A stretch of 64,000 nt of DNA, taken from Ceratotherium simum simum. Taxonomy: Eukaryota; Chordata; Mammalia; Perissodactyla; Rhinocerotidae. Numbering within the stretch: position 1 is the first letter of the stretch; each line of letters starts with the position of its first letter. This document shows, piece by piece, positions 55,621 to 64,000 of this stretch. The position numbers and the translations under genes were made by a program. The stretch spans positions 24,536,249 through 24,600,248 of the forward strand of contig NW_004454177.1 in assembly GCF_000283155.1 (NCBI RefSeq). Direction: 5' to 3'. The notes beneath the pieces are model-generated. The model made no database searches and was not told the DNA's origin. It worked only from the letters and a program-made list of their open reading frames with translations.

Positions 55621-55980
55621 AAATTATTTTATTTTCTAATCGTTTGAGCTGGTATATAGAAACACAATTATCTTTTGGATATTGACTCTGTATGCAGGAA
55701 AATCGCTACATTCATTTATTAATTATAATAGTTTATCTGTAGATAATTAGCTATATATAGAATCATGGTGTCTTGTGAATAATGAGTTTTATTTCTTCCT
55801 CTCTAATCCTTCTACCTTAAAATTTTTTTCCTTGCCTTATTGCACTACCCTCAATTCTCTAGTAAAATGTTAAAAAGAAGGGTTAATAGACTTTCTTGCT
55901 CCATTTCCATTCTCAGGAAAAAGCTTTCATCATTTCACCTTTACATAGATGCCTTTTATTATATTAAGTATAGAGAAGTC

Positions 55981-57590
55981 TTTGGCATCATAAGCTTAAC
56001 CAAGATAACTTTCAGTAAGAATCACACCATGTCTAGCTTAGAAAAGAGGCTACACAATATCAGTCCAATTTTTTCAAACATTAAGAAAAGTTCTGGTAAC
56101 TGTAAATCATCTTTCTCAAAAGAAATAAAATATCTTTTATTACAGTCCGATGTGTCTGGGACTTCAGTTTAATTTCTAAAGCAATACCATTCAAGGTTAT
56201 GGGCTCTCAGGAGATCCTTGCCTTGATTTGTAAGTCCATCATAGTATGGATAATCACTTCTTTTCCATTAAAATGTGACTTAGCTCTTCTCCAGAGTTGT
56301 ATATCACCAAATAAGTCTAATAACATTTTGTAAAACAGCCAAATACCATGTACTGACAATAAAATCATCTGTATGTGAAACAGTCCATACTTCACTAAGA
56401 AAATAATATGACTAATACATAATATGCTCTCCTACAGCCATATCCTCCTGAGAAAATGGTTTAACAATAGGGCCATTTTTCCAAGCTTTATGCCCTATCA
56501 CAGATAATGTCCTATCAGTTTTTATCCTTCTCATTACCAGATGTAAATGGAAGGAACCAGGTGATCAATGTACTTTTGTTCACTTCAGTAACTGGAGTAA
56601 TTCATAGTGGCCCCAAAAGACAATCATAATGACTTAATATATTCTTTCTTTACAATTTTTATTTAAAGCTATATCATGGAAATTTGGCCTATAACAGTCC
56701 ATGAAAAAAATAATTACCCTCTGTAGTTCTCTGTGTCAATTTCTCATCTAAATATGGACTTTTATTAATGTTCATTATAATTTCATATAAGCATGAAAAA
56801 ACTAACATTTTATTGCAATTTTAAAGGGAGAGAAAAGAGGAGCAAATATCTTACTCAAAACTACCTAAGTGATACTACGAGGAAAAAGCCATTTTCTAAA
56901 ACTACATACTTATTCTCCAGCTTTCAGATTCATGCCCTGAGAAGCATAGGTAATCAATAAATGCTGACTAATTATGATGGTGACGTTACATGTCAGATAA
57001 AAGGTATTGAATTAAAGACACATACATAAATGTATGTGTTTGTGTGTGTGCACGTGTATGGTTTGTGCAAGAATATTTTATCAGATGCATGCTTCAAATA
57101 GTCAGATGAGATCTTCCCTAAGAGAAAACATTTATTTGATTTATTGGAAAATGCAGTTCCTTTTAAAAAGTCTCTCGCAGAATAAGCTACCATGATTGAA
57201 AAAGTTTATAGTCAGAATAAAATTGCAAAAAATTGCAATGGAAACAAACATTTTTCACTAATATGTTGAATCTAAGCAATGTTTATTTTCTGAAAGGAAA
57301 TGGCTTATTTAGCAAATGCTTGCCAGCATGGGCCCAATCAGCTGATAAGTGATGGAACTGGAAATAAAAGCTAATTTTTTGAACCTTAGTTCAAAATTGA
57401 GCACATTAAATCACTCAGCCTTTCCAAAAAGCCTGACTTCTTGAAAACAGAATGAAATCAGTTTACCTAGATGAAGAAAGAAAATAATTTTTATTTGTCT
57501 ATAGTCACTGTTTTGAAGCCACCTCTCCCAGTCCACTCCCAATCACAAGGGGAAAAAGTCAATGCCAGTTACAGGGACTTTTATATTTAC
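55981..57590. other. Unique sequence
   Basis: No repeat or gene recognised over about 1.6 kb. The minus frame 56207-56395 (62 codons) is unsupported. A short (TG)n-like stretch lies at 57033-57060. Confidence 0.4.
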
Positions 57591-57594
57591 AATG

Positions 57595-57700
57595 ATAATA
57601 AAAGAAGACACTACTCGTGACTGCCTACTATAGTCCTGGCACTTTATCTCACCATTACAACATAGAGCAGGGTAACTATCTGTATCACTGCTGACAGAGA
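57595..57700 (-). repeat. MIR fragment, antisense
   Basis: ACTGCCTACTATAGTCCTGGCAC, CTTTATCTCACCATTACAAC and GAGCAGGGTAACTATCTG are a short, diverged antisense MIR core. Confidence 0.5.
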
Positions 57701-57725
57701 CAGTGCTAGCTGTGATACTCTCTCT

Positions 57726-57943
57726 CTCTTTTTTTTTTTGTGAGGAAGATCAGCCCTGAGCTAACATCCATGCCAACCCTCCTCTTTTTGCTGAGGAAGA
57801 CTGGCCCTGGGCTAACATCCGTGCTCACCTTCCTCTACTTTATATGGGACGCCGCCACAGCATGGCCTGACAAGCAGTGTATCAGTGCATGCCCGGGATC
57901 CAAACCTGGGCCGCCAGTAGCAGAGTGCGCATGGGGCCAGCCC
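57726..57943 (-). mobile_element. ERE SINE, antisense, lacking part of its head
   Basis: The T-run, GTGAGGAAGATCAGCCCTGAG, two reversed tail units and GGGATCCAAACCTGGG (B box reversed) are present. Between GAGTGCGCA and TGGGGCCAGCCC the usual ~20 bases holding the reversed A box (ACTTAACCGCTATGCCAC-like) are missing. The probable target duplication is ACTCTCTCT at 57717-57725 and 57944-57952, though the CT repeat makes it ambiguous. Confidence 0.92.
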
Positions 57944-57952
57944 ACTCTCTCT

Positions 57953-58317
57953 ATTTTTTTAATTGAGGTAACATTAGTTTATAACATTATATAAATTTCA
58001 GGTGTACATCATTATATTTTGACTTCTGTATAGACGACACCTTGTTCATTACTAAAAGTTTAGTTGCCATCCATCATTGTACACATGTGCCCCTTTGCCT
58101 CTTTCACTCTCCCCCCACCTCCCTTCCCCTCTGGTAACCACCAATCTGTTCTCTGTATCTATGTGTTTGTTTGTTTGTTTCAATGGAATACTACTCAGCC
58201 ATAAAAAAGATGAAATATTCCCACCTGCAATGACACAGATGGACCTTGAGGGTATTATGCTAAGCAAAATAAGTCAGACAGAGAAAGCCAAATACTGTAT
58301 GATTTCACTCATATGTG
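57953..58317 (-). mobile_element. Short L1 with 5' inversion (twin-primed)
   Basis: The left part (57953-58180) is antisense L1 3'UTR from the tail (TTTAATTGAGGTAACATTAG) to ATGTGTTTGTTTGTTTG. The right part (58181-58317) is in sense: AATGGAATACTACTCAGCC to TTTCACTCATATGTGG. In the full-length L1 of this window the right part's end (9043 region, CATACGTGG) lies directly before the AAACAAACA stretch where the left part stops. GATACTCTCT at 57714-57723 and 58318-58327 is the probable target duplication, and the ERE jumped into its left edge later. Confidence 0.88.
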
Positions 58318-58390
58318 GATACTCTCTTAACCTTTACTCCACTGCTAAGGGGTCAAGTCCTAGTTTCCTTGTTATCTGACAACGCCACCA

Positions 58391-58424
58391 CTACTACCCA
58401 CCCCCACCCCCACCACCCACTCTG
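58391..58424 (-). repeat. C-rich low-complexity tract, G4-capable on minus
   Basis: The plus strand reads TACCCACCCCCACCCCCACCACCCAC. On the minus strand this gives four or more runs of three or more G separated by 1-4 bases, the usual pattern for a G-quadruplex. Confidence 0.8.
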
Positions 58425-58571
58425 TGGTTTCTCTTATAGATTCACAGAAAGAAAAATGTGTGATCTCAACCACCTTGTCAGTCGTCACCTAAACAAGAGC
58501 TTGATAATTTCACCAAGAGGATACTTGCTATGATAATAACATTATTCCTATAAGTTAAAGATAAGTTCTGG

Positions 58572-58867
58572 TTCGGCCCATGGCTTAGTGGTTAAGTGCA
58601 CGCGCTCTGCTGCTGGCGGCCCGGGTTCTGATCCCGGGCGCGCACTGACGCACCGCTTCTCCGGCCATGCTGAGGCCGCATCCCACATACAGCGACTAGA
58701 AGGATGTGCAACTATGACATACAACTATCTACTGGGGCTTTGGGGAAAAAAAAAAAAGGAGGAGGATTAGCAATAGATGTTAGCTCAGAGCTGGTCTTCC
58801 TCAGCAAAAAGAGGAGGATTAGCATGGATGTTAGCTCAGGGCTGATCTTCCTCAAAAAAAAAAAAAA
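58572..58867 (+). mobile_element. ERE SINE, composite long form, 15-bp duplication
   Basis: The head is slightly truncated (TTCGGCCCATGGCTTAG), with A box TTAGTGGTTAAGTGCACGCG and B box GGGTTCTGATCCCGGG. The body ACATACAGCGACTAGAAGG to CTGGGGCTTTGGGG is followed, after an A-run, by two GATGTTAGCTCAGRGC tail units of the other ERE form. AAAGATAAGTTCTGG at 58557-58571 and 58868-58882 is a perfect duplication, so the whole composite moved as one unit. Confidence 0.96.
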
Positions 58868-59084
58868 AAAGATAAGTTCTGGGATGCAAACAATTGGAAA
58901 TTTTATATGTGAACACCAAAATTTAATTTTAATAAAATTTTCATGGGTCACAAAATATTATTTTTTCTTTTAAAATTTTCTCCAACAATAAAAAATGTAA
59001 AAGTTAATCTTACTCTCAGGTCATACAAAAAACAAGTTGGAGTTGGCCATCAGGCTTCCATCTGCCAAGTCTGTTTGAGAGAAA

Positions 59085-59380
59085 AGATATAGGACTAGGG
59101 TTAGGGTTAAAGGAGTAGTTGGGGTTGGGAACATGGCATTTGAACTGCGTCTTGAAGGCTGTTAACGAAGGACAAGGAAAGGCCTTACAATTAGAGACAA
59201 TAGCCTAAGCAAATGTGTCGAGTTATAAGAATGCACCGTACAGGGGAATTTTCAAATAGTCCTGCAAGAGAAAGAGCTATGACAGAATGACACATGAAAG
59301 ATAATATTGAACTTGAGTATACAGTACTTTTTTTAGGCCATGCTAAGGAGTTTGTGTAGTTTTGCTAGTTTAAATCAAGT
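59085..59380 (-). repeat. L2-type fragment, antisense
   Basis: GCATTTGAACTGCGTCTTGAAGG, AAAGGCCTTACAATTAGAG, GCCTAAGCAAATGTG and GGCCATGCTAAGGAGTTTGTG follow antisense L2-type sequence. A TAGGGTTAGGGTTA word at about 59096 is by chance. Confidence 0.5.
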
Positions 59381-60085
59381 GTAAAGTATGGAAAATGCAC
59401 TAAATACGAATAAGAAAAGAAAAAGTATTCTTCCCTAAATATCTGCTCTGGTGAGCTAAAAATTCATAAAGCTCATAGCCTGCTTGAAAGCAATAATAAA
59501 ATAGAACAAAAATACCAGTAAGACCTCATTATAGCCACTCTAGCAGTTAGAACCTTATTTCATGCAACAACAATGCAGCATTAAAGCCTCACTAGGACAA
59601 TTTAGAATGCTGCTCTTTTTAATTTCGTGTAATGCTTTTCTAACTATTTCAAAAATTGAACTAGCTGATCGATTCATGATACTGATTGTCATAATTTGTA
59701 ATACCAACACATTGGTTCTGCAGAAAACATCCCACCACTCAAATCTCATAAACAAATATTCTGTGATTAAAATACGTCATGTTTTCTAAAACAAAGGGAA
59801 CTCTGTTTTCTTATTTTTGTATATTTTGCTAAATATCTTCATCTCTTCCAAAAATTACAAGGGCACCCTAAATCAACATGTCCAAGAAGTGTCTAAATAT
59901 AGTCCTGCACAAACGTGTTTTTTTTCTTTTTCCCTATTTATGTCTCGGTAGCACCAACATCAAGTCATACAAGACAGTACACTAGCAGCTATCTTAAGCT
60001 TTTCCTCAGACATAATCTATTACTAAAGTCTATAGATTTTATTGCTAAATATGCCTCAAAATTGTCTCTTATGGCTATTCCATTA
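59381..60085. other. Unique sequence
   Basis: AT-rich, no repeat or gene recognised. Overlapping frames at 59555-59789 on both strands are chance. Confidence 0.4.
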
Positions 60086-60089
60086 CCTC

Positions 60090-60275
60090 TGGTCTGCTTC
60101 AAATCCTCATTCAATGAAAAATGCAATAGCCTCCCAAATGTTTATTTTCCCCTTGATTCTTGCTTCCCTCCAATAATTTCTACAGAAATAATCTTTCTGA
60201 AACACAAATCATAGTATATCATTCCTTTGCTTAAAATCCTTCAATACTTTTGGTTCACTTAAAGAATAAAATTAC
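60090..60275 (+). repeat. L2 LINE fragment
   Basis: CAAATCCTCATTCAATGAAAAATGC, CAATAATTTCTACAGAAATAATC, AATCATAGTATATCATTCCT and TTGCTTAAAATCCTTCAATAC follow sense L2. Confidence 0.65.
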
Positions 60276-60279
60276 AAGA

Positions 60280-60827
60280 AGATAGGATTGAAAGAGATGG
60301 CTTTAACGAAATTGACTTGATCCTCATTCTCGAGAATTTTATACCTTAATAGAGGGAGACAGAGGAAAACAAACAATAAGATAAGAAAATATCCATGGCA
60401 ATAAATACTAGGATGAAAATAAAACTGGGTGATTTGAAGAGAATTACGGGGTGCAGTTGAGGTGGTTCTTTTAGATTGTGTGACAGAGGACTGCTTCTCT
60501 GAGGAGGTGACATTTGAAGTAAAATCCGAATAATAATAAGGAATCAGCCATGCACAACATGGGGCACGGGAATTCTAGAGAAAGGCAACAATGAGTTCAA
60601 AGTTTCTACGGCAGTAATGCACTTGGCATGCTTAAATAAAAGATAGAGAGCCTGTGTGGCTGGAGCACAGTAAGAAATAGGGAGAAACTTATAACATGAA
60701 GTGAGAGAAGTAGGCAGGAGCCACATCATGTAAAATCTTTCAGAACAGAGAAAGGAGTTTGGCTTTTATTCCTATAAAATGTAAAGCTGAGTATTAATAC
60801 GATATGGTCTATATATTTAAAAACTTC
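60280..60827 (-). repeat. L2 LINE, antisense, first part
   Basis: Antisense L2 runs from CATTCTCGAGAATTTTATACC through GACAGAGGACTGCTTCTCTGAGGAGGTGACATTTG (60481-60515), CATGCACAACATGGGG, GAGCCTGTGTGGCTGGAGCAC, CACATCATGTAAAATC and TTTGGCTTTTATTCC. It is interrupted by an ERE and resumes at 61127. It is head-to-head with the sense L2 just before it. Confidence 0.85.
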
Positions 60828-61126
60828 GGGGCTGGCCCAGTGGCTTAGCGGTTAAGTGCGCGCGCTCCGCTACTGGCGGCCTGGGTTCGGATCCCGGGCG
60901 CGCACCGATGCACCGCTTCTCTGGCCATGCTAAGGCTGCATCCCACATACAGCAACTAGAAAGATGTGCAACTATGACATGCAACTATCTACTGGGGCTT
61001 TGGGGAAAAAAAAGGAGGAGGATTGGCAATAGATGTTAGCTAAGAGCCAGTCTTCCACAGCAAAAAAGAGGAGGATTAGCACGGATGTTAGCTCAGGGCT
61101 GATCTTCCTCACAAAAAAAAAAAAAT
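60828..61126 (+). mobile_element. ERE SINE, composite long form, within L2
   Basis: The head is GGGGCTGGCCCAGTGGCTTA, the A box TTAGCGGTTAAGTGCGCGCG and the B box GGGTTCGGATCCCGGG. The body to CTGGGGCTTTGGGG is then followed by A-run, GGAGGAGGATTGGCAATAG and two tail units, as in the copy at 58572. The two flanks are collinear L2. Target duplication is unclear (AAAACTTC against AAATTCTTC). Confidence 0.95.
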
Positions 61127-61650
61127 TCTTCTGGCTATAAGAGGGGAATGGATGCATAAGAAAGGAAATTGGGGAACTCCAGCCATGTAGCAAGGAGTGA
61201 TATTGGCTTGGGTAGACATGATAAGGTGCAGATAAAAATATATAGATTCATATGGAGGATGTTTTGGAGGTACAGTCAATTGGAATGGTGAGAGATTGAA
61301 TGTGGAGCATGAGAAAAAGGAAAAGATCAAGAATAAATCCTATATTTTTACTTATTTGCTGGATCAGTGACGATGCCATTTACTCAGGAAACAAGAGTTA
61401 TTTTGCTAAATGGGGAAACGGGAGTTTTATTCTGAACTTGTTAATTATAAGATATCTATTAGATTATTAAGAATACATTTCAAGTAGGCAGTTGTATGCA
61501 CAGGTTTGGAGTTCTATGGGGAAGTCTTAGATAGAGATAAAATATGGGAAAAATAGAGGTACAGATGTATAAATCCATGGGATAGATACAATTTCTGAGA
61601 CCACAGAAAGTATCCCAGGATTGAGCACTGGAACATTCCAACACTTAGAA
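61127..61650 (-). repeat. L2 LINE, antisense, second part
   Basis: It continues with TTCTGGCTATAAGAGGGG, AACTCCAGCCATGTAGCAAG, GATGCCATTTACTCAGGAAAC, AAGTAGGCAGTTGTATGC and TTTGGAGTTCTATGGGGAAG, giving over 1 kb of collinear L2 together with the first part. Confidence 0.8.
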
Positions 61651-61821
61651 GTTGAGTAGAGGAGAAGATAATCTCATCCCCTCTTTGTCCCTGGTACCCA
61701 CCCCAATAGTATGTGCCCAATAATTACTAGTTACATTGTTCCTTCTTCATACCATAGTAAGAACAAATTGTAGAATGACCTTGGCTTCTGTACAAAACTT
61801 CTATTTAAAAAATCATTCCTC

Positions 61822-62002
61822 TGGGTGGCCCGGTGGCATAGTGGCTAAGTTCAGTGCACTCTGCTTTGGCAGCCCAGGTTCATGGGTTTGGATCCCGGGC
61901 ACGGATCTACACCACTCATCAAGCTGTGCTGTGGCAGTGACTCATATACAAAATAGAGGAAGATGGGCACAGATGTTAGCTCAGGGCCACTCTTTCTCAA
62001 GC
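61822..62002 (+). mobile_element. ERE SINE, older form, ~15-bp duplication
   Basis: The head is TGGGTGGCCCGGTGGCATAG, the A box TAGTGGCTAAGTTCAGTGC and the B box GGGTTTGGATCCCGGG. It has a single GATGTTAGCTCAGGGC unit and an A-tail. AAAAAATCATTCCTC (61807-61821) and AAAAAATTCATTCCTC (62003-62018) are near-identical target duplications. Confidence 0.94.
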
Positions 62003-62018
62003 AAAAAATTCATTCCTC

Positions 62019-62826
62019 ATACATTTCTTAGATAGATTTACCATTTTTACATATTCTGATTTGGAAGAGAAATGTTATTTTGATGTGTTACATTTTTTCT
62101 ACACCACCAATGAATCTGATACATGGCAAGAAGAGCGAACTATAATTCAAAAATAATCCATCCTTATTTGGGCCGAATGACAAAAATCCAGCAAAGCACA
62201 AAGATCATAATAATGTGGCATGATTTTTACTCTAACATAAATAAACATATACTATGCAAACTTTTGCAAGAAAGTCACAGGTTTCATCTCAATTTCTGTT
62301 TTGTATCCTTTAACATTGTAACAATGATCAACTTTGGATATCAAATAAATGTATAGGTACCTCATTATGACTTGTAATTCTTCCCTCTGAAAAGGGACGA
62401 ATTATATAGTCAGGTCTACATCTATTTATATATAAATATATACATCATGTAAATACATGTCATTTTACATATATATAAAATAAAATGAAATGTCAATAAT
62501 AATTCCTCAAAGACACTTTTTAACATGAAGTTACCTAGTGATAGAAATTTTATAGTTCTAATTGTCTCTATAGTTCTAGTTGTCTCTAAAAGTTGAAATT
62601 AAGCTCAATATAATGGTGGGTCAATATTAATAAAAGAATATGAAATAAAGACATCCTGGCTTATAGAATCTTGGGAGATTCTAAAGTTTTATTGACTTTG
62701 TGGCACACGGTTTCCCCAAAATGGGCAAAGTGATATCACAATCTCAATTTAAAGAAGCATTTAGAATTGCTTAAGTAGCCCAAGTTACTCTCAAATTTTC
62801 AACATATTTCAAACACGACCCTGTTC

Positions 62827-62827
<1 letters not shown>
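62019..62827. other. AT-rich unclassified sequence
   Basis: No gene or repeat family. It has alternating TATATA runs around 62430-62485, and a near-direct repeat TATAGTTCTAATTGTCTC / TATAGTTCTAGTTGTCTC at about 62551-62587. Confidence 0.4.

Positions 62828-62859
<32 letters not shown>
62828..62859 (+). repeat. (AC)16 microsatellite
   Basis: An uninterrupted run of about sixteen AC units, the purest dinucleotide repeat of the window and likely length-variable. Confidence 0.95.
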
Positions 62860-62862
<3 letters not shown>

Positions 62863-64000
62863 CCAATACCATCCCAACCAATAGGCTCTAATAAGCAACT
62901 GTGACATTCCTAACTATTCAGTGGTTCCTCTTGCTCATGGATACTCACACAAATTGGGCAGGGGGATTCACACTCGGAAGACATGGGAAATAATGAAAGA
63001 CGTGAGCCAGTGCCTTGCATCTAGCTGTGCATGGATTCTACTCACAATGCCTCGATATTGACCAGAAAGATATCATCTGGGAGTCCTATTATACGTTTCG
63101 CAGTTTCTGTCCAGAATGTTTGTATACACAGGCTCTATGCTTCTGCATTTGGACCCCAGACATTCTACTCATAACTACACATGCTTTTCCTCAAAGAATA
63201 GCAACTAAACATAAAGACACAGAGATAATTTGGAACTTATAGACTCCTGTGTTATGGATAAAGAAATCTAACTATGCCAAAATTGCTCAAAATCTTCTAA
63301 ATTATTTTCAAAATAATAAAAAATTCAATCATATAGGTAAAGGACAACACTATCCATAAAATTAAGTAATCCTAGCAATAAATAAAAACATGATTTAGGA
63401 GAGTATCGTGTGTCCTAAATATAGAGATAAATTGAAGAACAGTGTGCATAATCTTGACCTTTTGAATCAGTTTCTAGACAATAAGTCTCACGCCATCCCT
63501 TTTAGCTTTCTATGTTTTATTCCAAACAATGTTAACTAGAAATTTTTTTTCAACCTAGCAACGCCCCTTGCCCACAAAAAAAATATTTTTTAATTAAAAA
63601 ATCACAACTTTTAATATTCAGTTGTCATTTCTGTGGACTATAAAATTAGGAATAGATTTTTATTAGCAAGAAAGACAAAAACGTTAGTATGTGTTCAAAT
63701 CACAAGGAAGTATTATCAATACTACTGTCACTACAGGGCAAGCAGAAAGACCAATTGGAAAACAATCAGTGATGATGCAAAAGTGCTGGGTAATATGTGG
63801 AGGACAGAAAGAAAGAAGACGAACACAGCTCTATCAAAAAAATATTTAGGGAAGGGAAAGTCTAACAATTTCATTTTTAGAAATAGAAGTGTCTGCACTG
63901 TTAATAGAAAGACAAAAAATTGTGGTCTCGAAATAAAAGCAAATTTCTAAGATTCACCTGAGTCATATCTTCATAATGTGATCTCTCAAAATTCAAGTAC
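62860..64000. other. Unique sequence to window end
   Basis: No repeat or gene recognised. The 105-codon frame at 63633-63950 has no motif and high Lys/Arg/Asn content, as expected of AT-rich DNA. AAAAAAAATATTTTTTAATTAAAAAA near 63576-63601 is a simple AT tract. Confidence 0.4.

Larger units (their letters stand above)
54170..55980 (-). mobile_element. Ancient L1 fragment, antisense, holding an ERE
   Basis: Reversed L1 landmarks are CTGCATAGCATTCTATTGAAC, TTTGGGATCTATACCCAGTTG, CATTTCCCTGATGGCCAATG, AACAGAAGTTCTTAATGTACC, CTTTATGGTTAGTGTTTTTCTG, ACTCATAATCTCCCAGGAATTGATC and GGTTAATAGACTTTCTTGCTCC. An ERE lies at 55388-55620. The frame at 55840-56172 on plus is an antisense shadow at its edge. 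Confidence 0.8.

Noticed and set aside
56207..56395. 62-codon minus frame resembling a pseudogene piece
   Set aside because: No known protein recognised and no supporting frame continuity.
59094..59110. TAGGGTTAGGGTTA telomere-like word
   Set aside because: Only about two units within an L2-type relic. Too short to indicate an interstitial telomere.
63633..63950. 105-codon Lys/Arg-rich frame at the window end
   Set aside because: No motif, compositional bias only, and no promoter or splice evidence.
1..64000. CRISPR arrays, prophage, operons, riboswitches
   Set aside because: The sequence is vertebrate nuclear DNA. Regularly spaced direct repeats, bacterial promoters and ribosome binding sites are absent.

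Overview
The window is vertebrate, and almost certainly perissodactyl (horse, ass or zebra; rhinoceros and tapir cannot be excluded). The diagnostic evidence is twelve copies of a tRNA-headed SINE that opens with a GGGGCCGGCCC-like head, followed by TAGCGGTTAAGTG and GGTTCGGATCCCGGG boxes. This is the equine repetitive element (ERE) family. Around these lie mammal-wide MIR and L2 relics, L1 elements of several ages, a half-L1 (HAL1), an ERVL-type retroviral remnant and LTR fragments. I found no protein-coding exon, tRNA, rRNA or other functional RNA gene that I can defend. The longest reading frames are L1 sense or antisense frames, or unsupported frames under 175 codons. I read this as an AT-rich, gene-poor (intergenic or deep intronic) stretch.

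Layout. 1-2.6 kb: MIR relics and unique AT-rich DNA. 2.6-9.3 kb: a full-length L1 on + with matching 14-bp target-site duplications, a repeat-bearing 5'UTR, and decayed ORF1 and ORF2. 9.3-13.6 kb: unique DNA with a MIR and a GC-richer island. 13.6-21.4 kb: L2, HAL1, MIR and an imperfect GT microsatellite. 22.4-26.1 kb: internal region of an ERVL-type element with broken pol (RT, RNase H and integrase segments). 26.5-27.5 kb: L2. 27.5-30.2 kb: a MIR split by a hAT-like transposon, part of which is duplicated around an LTR-like sequence, with three EREs added later. 31.6-36 kb: old antisense L1 pieces, a short L1 with a 15-bp duplication, and a MIR containing a hairpin. 37-46.2 kb: one ancient antisense L1 interrupted by an ERE, an LTR, a small L1 tail and a 2.7-kb retro-insert that itself carries a sense L1 3' end. 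46.2-64 kb: unique DNA, L2 and MIR relics, further old L1 pieces, six more EREs, and a young L1 tail with a 5' inversion.

The elements do not cooperate as a system. The useful information is the order of insertions. MIR, L2, HAL1 and old L1 form the oldest layer. hAT and ERV elements came next, then the lineage L1s, then the EREs, most of which carry clear 9-16-bp target-site duplications and interrupt older repeats. I found no previously undescribed functional system. The best leads are the duplicated segment flanking the LTR at 27.5-28.7 kb, the possible L1 3' transduction at 41.2-43.9 kb, the twin-primed L1 at 58 kb, and a long imperfect hairpin inside a MIR at 34.8 kb.
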